64,000 bases of DNA from Cellvibrio sp. pealriver (lineage in GTDB: Bacteria; Pseudomonadota; Gammaproteobacteria; Pseudomonadales; Cellvibrionaceae), in contig NZ_KQ236688.1 in the NCBI RefSeq assembly GCF_001183545.1, positions 2,385,149 to 2,449,148 on the forward strand, given 5' to 3'. The translations under genes and the position numbers were made by a program. The notes beneath the pieces were generated by a model. It had not been told where the DNA came from, searched no databases, and saw only the letters and a list, made by a program, of their open reading frames with translations. Numbering within the stretch: the stretch's first letter is position 1; each line of letters begins with the position of its first letter. Shown here in pieces: positions 28,114 to 37,701 of this stretch.

Positions 28114-31100
28114 ATGAGCGATAAAACCCGACACACAAGCACACTGCGCGTTAAGGGGATAGCACTAACATCCTGTTTTTTAACAGTTTTATCGCAAAAC
28201 TCTGCTATCGCAGCAGAGGCATCGCTCAATGCCATCAATAATGATCTGCAAAAAATCTATGCGCGCATCCAGCAAAAGTACGCTGCGAGGGATGCGCAGC
28301 AGCGGGAAATAGCCGCCGCAGCCCCCACCCAACCCCCGCCTGACCGACAACAATTTGACGCCTCTGGGGCATCGCAAGCATCAACCAGCTCGTTCCCTCC
28401 TGCAAATGAGCTGGCAGCACTTGGTGACCCTGCGGCAACAACTAGCCGTTTTTTGCCGGGTGAAGAGTTAATCCTTACCACCGAAGCAAACGGTAATGCG
28501 TTAGGTACTCTATTTGGTGTCACCACTGAAAAAGGAATGCGCATAGGGCTAGGTGACTTTGCTCAAATCCTGGAATTCCCTATTTATGTTGATCTGGATT
28601 CAAAGACTGCCCAGGGGTGGTTTTTTAGCGAGAAGAATCCCTTCAATCTCAAAAGACTTGATGATGGACGTCTGGAGGTTAATGCGGGTGGCGAGACTTA
28701 CTATGTCGCGCCGGAAGATTATGAACTCGGCACGGATTTTTTCGTCGAACAAGCTGATGTGGCCAAGTGGTTTGGCTTGGACTTCAAGGTGGACGAAGCG
28801 CGCCTGGCACTTGAGATCCGATCAGATAGACCATTTGCGATGGAGGTGCGAACTTCCCGTCGCACCAAACAAGAATTGGGAGTAAACCCTACAGCATCCG
28901 TTCTTCCACTCAAGGAATCAGGTTATAAATTATTTTCGCCCCCTATGGTGGATATCCAAACCTCGGCGGAGCGTTCCCACTTGGTCATTCCATCACCCAA
29001 TCCTGCCCAGAATCCAGAAGATATTATTCAGGATGACACCAGTGCGAGCTATTCCATTCTTGCCAGCCACGATCTGGCCTACCTGAACTCCCAGCTGTAT
29101 CTGAACGGAAACGATAACAACTCACTTAGCTCTGCCTGGCTGACATTTTCACGCCAGTCCGATAAAGGTGAGCTGCTCGGGCCACTCGGAGCCACTGCCT
29201 ATGAGTTTGGTGATGTAATTCCCTTCAATGCAGGATTGGGTAGAACCATGGGGCTCGGCCGTGGCTTCAAACTCTCCAACACCCCACTGTCACAACTGGC
29301 TGACAACCGTAAAGTCAATATTAGCGGCCCGATCCAGGAGGGCTGGGACGTAGAGCTCTACCGCAACGGGATATTGATTGATCAACGATTGGGTATCACC
29401 GAAGGCCGTTATGACTTTAACGATGTCCTGTTGGATTACGGCACCAACGATTTCCAGTTGATTTTCTATGGCCCCCAAGGGCAAATGGAAACCAAAACCG
29501 AATCTTATATTGCGGACAGCAATACAGTTTCAAGCGGTGAAGGTATGTACCGTTTCTCGCTCACCGAAGTGGGGAAATCCGTTTTTGATCTGGACCAGTA
29601 TTCAGATGACCCGACACAACAAGGGGTAATGGCATCCAGTATTCTCGATTATGGAGTTACTAGCTGGCTGGCACTGTCGGGGGGAGCCAGTGTATTCAGG
29701 CCGCGCGAAGGGGAGGATCAGGAATTTGTAACCTTTGGCGCTAATGCCAACTTGGGTAGAGTGGGTCTACTAAGCGCCAACGTTCTACAAGATGCAGAAC
29801 ACCTACGCTCTAGCAATCTTAGCTATCGTACCCGTCTGCTCAACACCTCCTATAACTTCCAAGGTCAACGGGTGGAGTTCCTGAATGCATTCAACAACGA
29901 GACGGAATCTACTGACACCCTGAGCGCAAGTATGACCGGGCGTCTATTCAGCAGCACAGGATTGCCACTGAGTTACCAGAATAGTTGGCACAATACCGAA
30001 TATAGCGACGGCACCGAATTAGAGATTATCCAAAACAGCTTGGGGATTGGCGGCAGATTTGGCTATCTGACCAACAACCTCAGCTGGGAGGAAGGAGCAT
30101 TCGATGATCTCACCACACCACCGGAATATGCGGGCCAAAAGCGCGTAATGGGCAGTGTTCAGTACCGCAAAAACCTGGGGCGACTGAATGCCCGTTTCTT
30201 CGGTGGCTACTCACTTAAACCAGTTGAAGAGTTCCACACGTACGGCGGCGCATTCAATTATGGTTGGTCAAACGACTTTAATACTGAACTCAGATACACC
30301 TACTCCACATTGAGTGATCTTTATCAGGTTAACTTGGGCCTGAACTGGCGGAAACAGCCTTTCTATCTCACCACAAATGCTGGCTACAACGAGAATGGCT
30401 CATGGTCTGCAGGCATCACCCTGCGTTTCAGTCTGGGTTATGAGCCCATTGAGCGCAGCCTGTTCACCTCTGACCGCCCTATTGCCCAGTCCGGCGCAGT
30501 CGCGGTACGGGTGTTTGAAGACACTAATATGAACGGGATTTTCGATGTCAACGAACGCCCCATTGAGAACGCCAAGGTGAATGCTGTCCAGGCCTATCGT
30601 TATGAAAATACGGACAAACAAGGCGTAGCCGTACTCAGCTCGCTGTATGACAACACCAAAACCGACATAGTCGTGGATGAATCCACTCTCGACGGCCCCT
30701 TTATGATCAGTGCCAGTCCGGGTGTAGCGATCAAAGCGCGTAAAGGGTATGTCGATACCGTTGAACTGCCTGTCGTTCGCGCCGGAGAGCTGGATGGCAT
30801 CATTTATCAAAATGGCGACTCAGGTGAACCCGAGCCCGCCCCCTACATCATGCTTAATCTGCTGGATAGCAAGCAACAGATCGTCTCTACCACACGGTCT
30901 GAATATGACGGCTACTACCAATTTACCAACGTAAAGCCGGGCAATTACCAACTTAAGGTAGATGAAAACTACACCGACAGGCGCAATTTCAAACCCGGCC
31001 AAAAAGAGCTGGGCTTCTCCAGCAAAGGCGATGTGATTACCGGTGTCGATTTTGTGTTGCGCCCGCTCGATGAAGCCAAGGGTTATGTAGCTATCGCCGG

Positions 31101-31350
31101 CCAGTTCCACAACACCAGCATGCTCAAACTGTACTACCACATTTTGCGCCAGCGCTTGGGTGGCCGTTTTATCCAGCAGCCGTTCTATATCCGTCAACCC
31201 GATGCGGGCAACCATCTTCTTGGGCTGGCTTATTTCCCGGCACCCCAGTCAGCGAACTCGGTTGCTGAACAAAAAGCGAAGGAGGCCTGTGCGCCTTTGC
31301 TAGTCCACAAACTCAACTGCGAAGTCCAATACATGGACTTTAAGTATTAA
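28114..31350 (+). CDS. Usher-like outer membrane protein with carboxypeptidase-regulatory-like and SPOR-like C-terminal regions
   Basis: This 1078-residue exported protein is the presumed outer-membrane assembly platform. A signal peptide (cut near residue 34) is followed by a charged helical and Pro/Ser-rich linker (35-110), an N-terminal domain (about 115-275), a beta-barrel region (about 300-790) with the usher-like GRGFKLSNTPL, IQEGWDVELYRNGILIDQ and YDFNDVLLDYGTNDFQLIFYG, then carboxypeptidase-regulatory/SdrD-like modules (about 795-985, VFEDTNMNGIFDVNERPIENA and YDGYYQFTNVKPGNYQLKV). The last 89 residues (990-1078) look like a SPOR domain. It is closest to TcfC/CFA-class ushers but the C-terminus is unusual. 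Usher function is inferred from these motifs and the neighbouring chaperone and subunits. Confidence 0.82.
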   Translation: MSDKTRHTSTLRVKGIALTSCFLTVLSQNSAIAAEASLNAINNDLQKIYARIQQKYAARDAQQREIAAAAPTQPPPDRQQFDASGASQASTSSFPPANELAALGDPAATTSRFLPGEELILTTEANGNALGTLFGVTTEKGMRIGLGDFAQILEFPIYVDLDSKTAQGWFFSEKNPFNLKRLDDGRLEVNAGGETYYVAPEDYELGTDFFVEQADVAKWFGLDFKVDEARLALEIRSDRPFAMEVRTSRRTKQELGVNPTASVLPLKESGYKLFSPPMVDIQTSAERSHLVIPSPNPAQNPEDIIQDDTSASYSILASHDLAYLNSQLYLNGNDNNSLSSAWLTFSRQSDKGELLGPLGATAYEFGDVIPFNAGLGRTMGLGRGFKLSNTPLSQLADNRKVNISGPIQEGWDVELYRNGILIDQRLGITEGRYDFNDVLLDYGTNDFQLIFYGPQGQMETKTESYIADSNTVSSGEGMYRFSLTEVGKSVFDLDQYSDDPTQQGVMASSILDYGVTSWLALSGGASVFRPREGEDQEFVTFGANANLGRVGLLSANVLQDAEHLRSSNLSYRTRLLNTSYNFQGQRVEFLNAFNNETESTDTLSASMTGRLFSSTGLPLSYQNSWHNTEYSDGTELEIIQNSLGIGGRFGYLTNNLSWEEGAFDDLTTPPEYAGQKRVMGSVQYRKNLGRLNARFFGGYSLKPVEEFHTYGGAFNYGWSNDFNTELRYTYSTLSDLYQVNLGLNWRKQPFYLTTNAGYNENGSWSAGITLRFSLGYEPIERSLFTSDRPIAQSGAVAVRVFEDTNMNGIFDVNERPIENAKVNAVQAYRYENTDKQGVAVLSSLYDNTKTDIVVDESTLDGPFMISASPGVAIKARKGYVDTVELPVVRAGELDGIIYQNGDSGEPEPAPYIMLNLLDSKQQIVSTTRSEYDGYYQFTNVKPGNYQLKVDENYTDRRNFKPGQKELGFSSKGDVITGVDFVLRPLDEAKGYVAIAGQFHNTSMLKLYYHILRQRLGGRFIQQPFYIRQPDAGNHLLGLAYFPAPQSANSVAEQKAKEACAPLLVHKLNCEVQYMDFKY

Positions 31351-31366
31351 CAAGAGCGATACCATC

Positions 31367-32119
31367 ATGAATAAAGTCTATTTTGATCGCACTTTCAGGT
31401 TGATGCTGGTTGTATCAAGCGCACTGCTGATCAGTGCCTGCGCCGGTAATCCCACCAGCTCATCAGCAGCGAACAACTCACCCGAAGTCCAACAAATGCT
31501 GCAGGAATGGAAAAGCATGAAACCGGGTATTGAACGCATGCTCACCATCGAAGAGGAAATGAACTTGCTACTCGGCCAGTTGGGCAAGCTGAATGAGGCG
31601 CTGGATGAATCAGGGGATGGCGAGCAACAGGTTGCACTGGCACCCATTGACCAGGGACTTCCGGTGCAAATTGAGTCGGGCCCGGCACTCCATTCCAGTG
31701 CCTCACCTGAACTAGAGCAAACCAGCCCTGCAGCACCGCCTACACCAGTCGCGGCATTACCGGTTGAAACAGCATCTGTACCGGAAGCACAAACGGATTG
31801 GGATGAATCACCCACTCATAATGCCCATTACGCATTACAGGTTGCTTCTATTCCCGACAAGCATCAACTACCGGTTGTCTGGCAAGAACTCTATGCCCAA
31901 AACCCCGACTTACTGGCGGATCTGCAGCCCAATTTCCAGCATGCCTTTGTCAATAACAAGGATTATTACCGCTTGAAGTTAGGCGGGTTTGAAACCCAGA
32001 CACAAGCCCAAACCCGCTGCCGTCAACTCAAAGCTGCCGGCATTTCCTGCTTGGTAGCTGACTACAGCGCCTCTGATTTTGATCAACTGACCCACGCTCA
32101 GTTAACTGCCAGGAACTAG
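31367..32119 (+). CDS. SPOR-domain lipoprotein of the usher-like operon
   Basis: The 250-residue protein has a lipoprotein signal with lipobox ISAC (Cys25), a helical segment at about 38-70 (VQQMLQEWKSMKPGIERML), a Pro/Ala/Ser-rich linker, and a C-terminal SPOR domain from about 152 (HYALQVASIPDKHQLPVVW, then YYRLKLGGFETQTQAQTRC). SPOR domains bind glycan strands lacking stem peptides, so this protein could tie the assembly system to peptidoglycan. The helical segment recurs in the next gene's product. The two SPOR cysteines (RCRQLKAAGISC) may form a disulfide. The role is inferred from domains and operon position. Confidence 0.82.
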   Translation: MNKVYFDRTFRLMLVVSSALLISACAGNPTSSSAANNSPEVQQMLQEWKSMKPGIERMLTIEEEMNLLLGQLGKLNEALDESGDGEQQVALAPIDQGLPVQIESGPALHSSASPELEQTSPAAPPTPVAALPVETASVPEAQTDWDESPTHNAHYALQVASIPDKHQLPVVWQELYAQNPDLLADLQPNFQHAFVNNKDYYRLKLGGFETQTQAQTRCRQLKAAGISCLVADYSASDFDQLTHAQLTARN

Positions 32120-33538
32120 GTGAGCACGATGCCTACAGTACAAACTCAATATTCTTGCGTGCGCCGGATTCCATTGGGAATGCAGCTGACTACCTGGGCA
32201 TTGTTACTGTGTCTGGGTGGTTGCAACGCTTTTTTTCGCCCAGGACAGGCTGGCGGAGGCGGTAAGGTCAACGATGCCCAACTGCAGCAAACGATGGAGG
32301 AGTGGCGTGAGGCCAAACCTAGCATCGACAAGCTTGCCAAGCTGGAGGGCGATCTGGATTTTTTGCTCAATGAAGTCAGCAAGATGTCTGCTATCGGCCA
32401 GGTGCCAGGTTTACCTGCGGGTGCGCCACCTGCCAATACGACCGCGAGCATCATTACCGAAGAGACCGTCAGGGTCGATGCGACGGGCCAGGCACAAGTT
32501 CAGCAGGCGGCTCCTGCACAAGCTACGTCGGCAGCGGATACTGCCCTGCCTTCAGGCTCCACCATAGCGACTACAAGCACTACAAGCACTGCAAACCAAG
32601 TGCCCTACACCACAATAGAAGGCAATTTCATAGGAGGCGGGCAAGCCATTCCCACCAACTTCCAGTGCGCACAGATGTACACCAACAGCTATCAAAAAAA
32701 TCTGGCCTTCTTCAGCTTCCCACGCTTAAGCATTGCCTCCAGTAACCTTGGCGCACTATCCAATGTAGAACAACATCTTCCTATGTTGCTCAGCGCTAAT
32801 TTGCGCAACCGCCACGGTGTACCTGCGGTACTGGAATTTGGGCAAAGCTTTTCGCCAAATGGCAACAATGAACTGGATGCCTCGGAGCAAATCCAGACGC
32901 TGGGGCGTCAATCGAATTCACAATATTTGGTCAGCGGCGAAGTCGATGATATGTCGCTCGTCAATCCAGACTCCGTCGCCAAACCCGGTTTATACACACG
33001 CTTTGTCAGTGGCGTACACGATACATTTAAATTCAGCAGCCGCTTTGATAAACGCAGCCGCCAATTTAGCTTTACGTTAAAAGTGCGCGACAGTATTACC
33101 GGGCAATTGGTCTTTGCCAAACAATATAAAACCTATGGCAAATGGAATTCATCCGCTAATACCAAAGCCGGATTTGCAGCGCCCGCATTCTGGCAAACAG
33201 ATTACGGTCAACAAGTGAAATATTTGGTGGGAAAGGCGAGCGATGAACTAGCCGGTGCATTGCAATGCCAGCCCTTTATTGCGCGGGTGGACACTCAGGC
33301 AGGACGAGATAAATTAGTCATCCACAGTGGCACCAACAATGGCCTGCAAACAGGCGATGCACTGGAGCTTTATCAACTGGTCTACGAACCAGTAACCGGA
33401 CAGTACCAACGCTACGCTACGCGTATGATCAAACGTCGCAGTAAGGTGTATTTGATGGAAGTTTACCCGGGACACAGTGTTGGCCACGTGGTGGATGAAC
33501 CATTATTAAGCGGTCAGTACATCGTTAAAGCGCTCTGA
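32120..33538 (+). CDS. FlgT-like lipoprotein of the usher-like operon
   Basis: The 472-residue protein has a lipobox LGGC (Cys35) after a hydrophobic segment, then a helical module (LQQTMEEWREAKPSIDKLAK) very like that of the upstream lipoprotein, a Thr/Ala-rich linker, and from about residue 180 a region resembling FlgT middle and C-terminal domains: LGRQSNSQYLVSGEVDD, FSFTLKVRDSITGQLVF, PAFWQTDYGQQVKYLV, LVIHSGTNNGLQTGDALELY. In Vibrio, FlgT builds the H-ring of the sodium-driven flagellum; here no flagellar gene is near, so it probably serves as an outer-membrane ring or stabiliser for the usher system. GTG 32120 or ATG 32129 could be the start; both have acceptable ribosome sites. Confidence 0.78.
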   Translation: MSTMPTVQTQYSCVRRIPLGMQLTTWALLLCLGGCNAFFRPGQAGGGGKVNDAQLQQTMEEWREAKPSIDKLAKLEGDLDFLLNEVSKMSAIGQVPGLPAGAPPANTTASIITEETVRVDATGQAQVQQAAPAQATSAADTALPSGSTIATTSTTSTANQVPYTTIEGNFIGGGQAIPTNFQCAQMYTNSYQKNLAFFSFPRLSIASSNLGALSNVEQHLPMLLSANLRNRHGVPAVLEFGQSFSPNGNNELDASEQIQTLGRQSNSQYLVSGEVDDMSLVNPDSVAKPGLYTRFVSGVHDTFKFSSRFDKRSRQFSFTLKVRDSITGQLVFAKQYKTYGKWNSSANTKAGFAAPAFWQTDYGQQVKYLVGKASDELAGALQCQPFIARVDTQAGRDKLVIHSGTNNGLQTGDALELYQLVYEPVTGQYQRYATRMIKRRSKVYLMEVYPGHSVGHVVDEPLLSGQYIVKAL

Positions 33539-33579
33539 CCCTCACCCCACCCTCTCCCATAAATGGGAGAGGGTGAGGG
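33539..33579. terminator. Inverted repeat, likely bidirectional terminator between convergent genes
   Basis: CCCTCACCC...TCTCCC pairs with GGGAGAGGGTGAGGG around ATAAAT, the left arm carrying about five extra bases. It exactly fills the gap between two convergent stop codons. The sequence matches a widespread class of GC-rich intergenic repeats in proteobacteria. Confidence 0.75.
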
Positions 33580-34842
33580 CTACTCTTCAGCATCACCATC
33601 ATCCACAATCATATTGCCGCCCGCTTCTTTTGCACGGCGCAAATAAATATTGGCTTGCGCAATTTGCTGATCCAAACTTTGCCCCATACGGCAGGTAACG
33701 CCTGCGCTGAAATAAAAACGCGTTGCTTCACCATTAATCACACAATCATCGGCAGCTAATAATTGTTTTACCTTGCTGAGCAAGGCCGCCGCTTTTTCAT
33801 GATCCAATCCCGGCATCAACACATAAAAATCATCACTGTCTGCACGTGCCAGCAAAAAACGCCCCAGCATATTATTCAGACTGGTTGCGATATGTTTTAA
33901 CGCCACATCCCCCCAAGCGTTCCCATGGCGCTCATTGATATCACTAAAATGATCGATATTAATAATGGCCATAGAAAGCGGTGCGGCTTTTTCTACTGCA
34001 CTTTTATACATGTCGCGCGCTATATTGAAAAAATGCGAGCGATGAAATAAACCGGTGAGATGATCGCGCTGGGCGTTGTAAGTAATTTGTTCAACCAGTT
34101 CAAGCGATTCCACATTGTGAATAATGCGGCAATAAAATTCTTCCGGATGAAATGGCTTACGCAAAAAATCGTTGGCACCGTGTTTAATAAATTTCGCGGA
34201 TAGCGCCTCATTACTTTCGCCGGACACACCAATCATAATCAAATCAGTTTTGTCGTATTTGTAACGAAGGTTGCGCACCAACTCAAAGCCATCCATTTTG
34301 GGCATGTTGTAGTCGGTAATCAGCAATTTAATATCGCTATTTTCCAACATTACTTTAATCGCATCGACACCATCAACTGCCTCAAGCACATGAAACAAAT
34401 GGCGACGAAATAAATTCGCCATATGTTTGCGCGACATATCAGAATCATCCACAACCAATACTTTTATGTGCTGATTTTTCTCAAGGCGCTGGATCATGCC
34501 GATGGCTTTGCTGTAAGCGTAGCGCCCTTCTTTGGTTACGTAATCCACAATGCCTTTGGCAAATAATTGCTCGCGGCGTTTTTCATCGTAAGAACCCGTA
34601 AGCACAATGGTGGGAATTTTTTTACCGAGCGTAAAATCCACCACTTCGCCATTGGGGGCATCGGGCAAATTCAAATCCACCAGCGCAGCAAAAAAATCAG
34701 TTGGGGTTTGCTCATAGATCGCAGTCGCCTGCGCGAGGCTTGTTGCATAGACAGCTTCATAGGGTAGTGATGCGCTCTGCACCAGGTGGCGCAAAATTTT
34801 CATCACCATATCGCTGTCTTCAACGATGAGAATTTTTTTCAT
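33580..34842 (-). CDS. Two-receiver response regulator with degenerate GGDEF domain
   Basis: This 420-residue cytoplasmic signalling protein has two receiver domains with phospho-acceptors Asp56 (ALVDLNLP) and Asp177 (ITDYNMPKMDG), followed by a GGDEF-fold domain (about 260-415, RDHLTGLFHRSHFF at its start). The catalytic loop reads ADSDDF (335-339 being DSDDF) in place of GGDEF, so both glycines and the acidic pair are altered and diguanylate cyclase activity is doubtful; a role as a nucleotide-binding or protein-binding output is more likely. It is a single gene on the minus strand facing the usher operon. A link to that operon is possible but not shown. Confidence 0.88.
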   Translation of the reverse strand: MKKILIVEDSDMVMKILRHLVQSASLPYEAVYATSLAQATAIYEQTPTDFFAALVDLNLPDAPNGEVVDFTLGKKIPTIVLTGSYDEKRREQLFAKGIVDYVTKEGRYAYSKAIGMIQRLEKNQHIKVLVVDDSDMSRKHMANLFRRHLFHVLEAVDGVDAIKVMLENSDIKLLITDYNMPKMDGFELVRNLRYKYDKTDLIMIGVSGESNEALSAKFIKHGANDFLRKPFHPEEFYCRIIHNVESLELVEQITYNAQRDHLTGLFHRSHFFNIARDMYKSAVEKAAPLSMAIINIDHFSDINERHGNAWGDVALKHIATSLNNMLGRFLLARADSDDFYVLMPGLDHEKAAALLSKVKQLLAADDCVINGEATRFYFSAGVTCRMGQSLDQQIAQANIYLRRAKEAGGNMIVDDGDAEE

Positions 34843-34928
34843 GGAACATTACTCAATGGTTTTCAACGTATCCATTGAGTGTAGTCAAGATTCGGGAAAA
34901 CGCGCCAAACCACCGCAGTAGCGATTCT

Positions 34929-35732
34929 TTAACGCCAGATAAACCCTGAAATTGCAGTATTAAACAACAACCCGCTGAAGTTTTGCACAGCAACAGGTGA
35001 GTGTTGGCTGGCAGCTCCCCAACATACATGCAGGGGCAACAAGTGTTCCTCGCGCGGATGGCAAAAGCGGCCCTGTGGAGCAGAGGCCCATTCGCGCAAG
35101 CGCAATTCGCGCGCGGGATTATCGAGCTGCGGTGCAGTCACCGTCTCTGACAGCCATTGATCAAAAGTTTCGCTTTTGCCCCTGACACTCGGGTCGTTAG
35201 AGAAAAAGGCACGCATGTTATGGAAGGACATACCCGACCCCACAATCAACACGCCCTGCTCACGCAAAGGCGCAAGTGCTTTACCGAGCGCGATATGCGC
35301 AGCAGGATCAAGGGAAGCCAGCAGCGAGAGCTGTACTACAGGAATATCGGCGGCGGGATACATCAACATCAGCGGCACAAAAGTACCGTGGTCATAAGCA
35401 CGATGGTTATCCAAGCGCGCGTCAATAGTATTCGCTGCCAACAGTTGCTGTATCTGCTTTGCCAAAGAGGGATTACCAGGGGCAGGATACGCAAACTCAT
35501 AGCTCTCGGGAGGAAAGCCGTAGTAGTCAAACAACATACCCGGTGCGGGTGCGCTGGTAATGCTGACAACCTCTTCTTCCCAATGTGCAGTAACCACCAG
35601 AATCGCTTGCGGGCGAGGTAAATCTGCAGCGAGTGATTGCATGAATTGCGTTAACTCACGGTGATTGGCATCGCCCAATAAAGGCATGGGCCCGCCACCG
35701 TGAGGCACGAAGACAACCGGCATTAAATGCAT
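34929..35732 (-). CDS. LigB-type extradiol ring-cleavage dioxygenase (DODA/YgiD family)
   Basis: The family opens catechol-type rings or related substrates with a metal bound by histidines; E. coli YgiD acts on L-DOPA in vitro. The 267-residue protein shows the metal-site motifs FVPHGGGPMPLL, VVTAHWEEE, YDHGTFVPL and GSGMSFHNMR. The frame extends to 35777, but the ATG at 35732 has GGAGG six bases upstream and starts at the conserved strand MHLMPVVFVPHGG. The natural substrate cannot be told from sequence. Confidence 0.87.
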   Translation of the reverse strand: MHLMPVVFVPHGGGPMPLLGDANHRELTQFMQSLAADLPRPQAILVVTAHWEEEVVSITSAPAPGMLFDYYGFPPESYEFAYPAPGNPSLAKQIQQLLAANTIDARLDNHRAYDHGTFVPLMLMYPAADIPVVQLSLLASLDPAAHIALGKALAPLREQGVLIVGSGMSFHNMRAFFSNDPSVRGKSETFDQWLSETVTAPQLDNPARELRLREWASAPQGRFCHPREEHLLPLHVCWGAASQHSPVAVQNFSGLLFNTAISGFIWR

Positions 35733-35803
35733 ACTTAACCTCCGGCTTTTTAATTGGCGATCACGCTCGCCAACCATTCTTGAGTGAGCGCAGCAATATA
35801 GAT

Positions 35804-37405
35804 TTAGTGACGCGGTCTGCGGTTGCGGTTAGCGCCCGGGCGGTTACCCACGGAACGATTACTGTAGCGCTCATTGCGTGAGCGCGGTGGCGCAGGCGGG
35901 CTATCGGGCGGCGCGAGCATCAATCCTTCTGGCGGTTGCTCACATTTAATCGTCTTACCGAGTAAACGCTCGATAGGCTCCAGCAACAGCGCATCATCTT
36001 CACAGGCAAAACTGATCGAGGTACCAGTTTTGCCTGCACGACCGGTGCGGCCAATACGATGCACGTAATCTTCCGGCTCTTCCGGCAAGGTGAAATTCAC
36101 TACATGGCTAATACCGCTGATATGAATACCGCGCCCTGCAACGTCGGTTGCGACCAATACTTTGATCTCGCCCGATTTAAATGCATCAAGCGTTGATACA
36201 CGCTTGTTCTGTGCGATTTCACCCGAGAGCAAACCAGCCTTGATACCGTGGCGAACCAATCGCTCCTGCAGATCGCGGCATTCATCGCGGCGGTTGGCAA
36301 AAACGATCATGCTTTCCGCATGTTCCTGTTGGATCAGGTTATACAGCAGCGTGTATTTTTCTTCGGTCGATACCAGATATACATGCTGGTCAACGCGCGC
36401 GTTAGCAACCGATTCCGGCTCAATATCTACCGTGACGGGTTTGTAAGTCCACTGCTCTACCAGATTGCGCACATCATCGGTAAAGGTGGCCGAGAAAAAT
36501 AATGTCTGGCGATCTTCACGCTTGGGTGTTTGGCGAACGATTTGACGCACTTGTGGGATGAACCCCATGTCGAGCATGCGGTCAGCTTCATCAATCACGA
36601 GAATCTCAAGCTGGTCGAGATACACATCTTTGTTACCGCAAAAATCCAGCAGACGGCCGGGTGTCGCCACCAGAATATCCACCAGATCTTCATGCAAGTG
36701 ACGCTGTTGTTTGGCGTAATCCATACCGCCAACCAAGGTGTGTATTTTCAGGTCGGTGTATTTGCACAAACCTTTTGCATCTTCTGCAATTTGCATGACC
36801 AATTCGCGTGTCGGTGCAATCACCAATGCACGCGCTTCACCTGCATAACGCTTTTCCGCAATCGGGTTTTTTAACAAATCGTCAATAATCGTCGTTAAAA
36901 AAGCGGCCGTTTTTCCGGTACCGGTTTGCGCCTTACCAACGACATCTTTTCCTTGCAGGGCATAAGGCAAGGACTGCGCTTGGATAGGCGAACAATATTT
37001 AAATCCTAATTCAGCGATACCGCGCATCAACGGCAGTTCAAGATCCAAATCGTGGAAACGGGTTTTGCCCTCAAGCGGCTCCACGACGAATTCAGAAATA
37101 TCCCAAGGCCCGTGGTCAATTTTAGCCGGACGCTTACGGCGCTCTTGAGCTGGCTTGTTTTGTTTGGGGGATGCAGCCGGATCGCGCAACTGATCGGGCT
37201 TGGTGGTTTTATGCTCCGCTTGATGGGCAGGACGCTGACCGCGATTATTGCGGCTATTGGCATTCTTACGTGTTGAATTGCGATCGCCGTGTTTTTTGTG
37301 GGAAGGGGATTTGTCACTTGCGGGTTTTGCTGGCGATTCTTTTGTATCCGGCTGGCCAGCACCTATCAATTTTTTAAAGAAATTTCCGATCAATCTATTC
37401 ACCAA
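35804..37405 (-). CDS. rhlB: DEAD-box RNA helicase RhlB
   Basis: RhlB unwinds structured RNA for the degradosome. The 533-residue protein has a long basic, low-complexity N-terminal extension (residues 1-100, rich in Lys, Asn, Arg, Gln), then the full helicase core: Q motif near PIQAQSLP, Walker [19 protein letters not shown] in [18 protein letters not shown], and [12 protein letters not shown] basic Arg/Asn tail ends the protein. The extension and tail match Pseudomonas-type RhlB rather than the shorter E. coli protein. The upstream 296 bases (37406-37701) hold the divergent promoters and no gene. Confidence 0.92.
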   Translation of the reverse strand: MVNRLIGNFFKKLIGAGQPDTKESPAKPASDKSPSHKKHGDRNSTRKNANSRNNRGQRPAHQAEHKTTKPDQLRDPAASPKQNKPAQERRKRPAKIDHGPWDISEFVVEPLEGKTRFHDLDLELPLMRGIAELGFKYCSPIQAQSLPYALQGKDVVGKAQTGTGKTAAFLTTIIDDLLKNPIAEKRYAGEARALVIAPTRELVMQIAEDAKGLCKYTDLKIHTLVGGMDYAKQQRHLHEDLVDILVATPGRLLDFCGNKDVYLDQLEILVIDEADRMLDMGFIPQVRQIVRQTPKREDRQTLFFSATFTDDVRNLVEQWTYKPVTVDIEPESVANARVDQHVYLVSTEEKYTLLYNLIQQEHAESMIVFANRRDECRDLQERLVRHGIKAGLLSGEIAQNKRVSTLDAFKSGEIKVLVATDVAGRGIHISGISHVVNFTLPEEPEDYVHRIGRTGRAGKTGTSISFACEDDALLLEPIERLLGKTIKCEQPPEGLMLAPPDSPPAPPRSRNERYSNRSVGNRPGANRNRRPRH

Positions 37406-37701
37406 AGATTATTGCAGTACAAGACGTAGAGGCTGTCACGCAGACAGGCCTGATTGAGCGCTACCGAGGATCGCATGAGGCGAGACAACACCGCTACAGC
37501 AGCTAAAGAAGTGCGCAAATTGTCCGGTTTTTGCGCGCACGAACTCATTTGAGTATACACCAATCATCTGATATTCAGCGGCTTTGGTGCCAACACAGTG
37601 GAATTAATGGGCTCAAATGGCAGGATTTCTGCATAATCCCACCTATCCGGTACCGTTTTATAACCCGAACACGCCAAATCACTGTTTAAAAGGAGCCCCT
37701 T

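Noticed and set aside
31378..31815. Minus-strand open frame of 145 codons
   Set aside because: It is antisense to the SPOR lipoprotein; its low-complexity Ser/Gly composition mirrors the Pro/Ala/Ser linker on the other strand.
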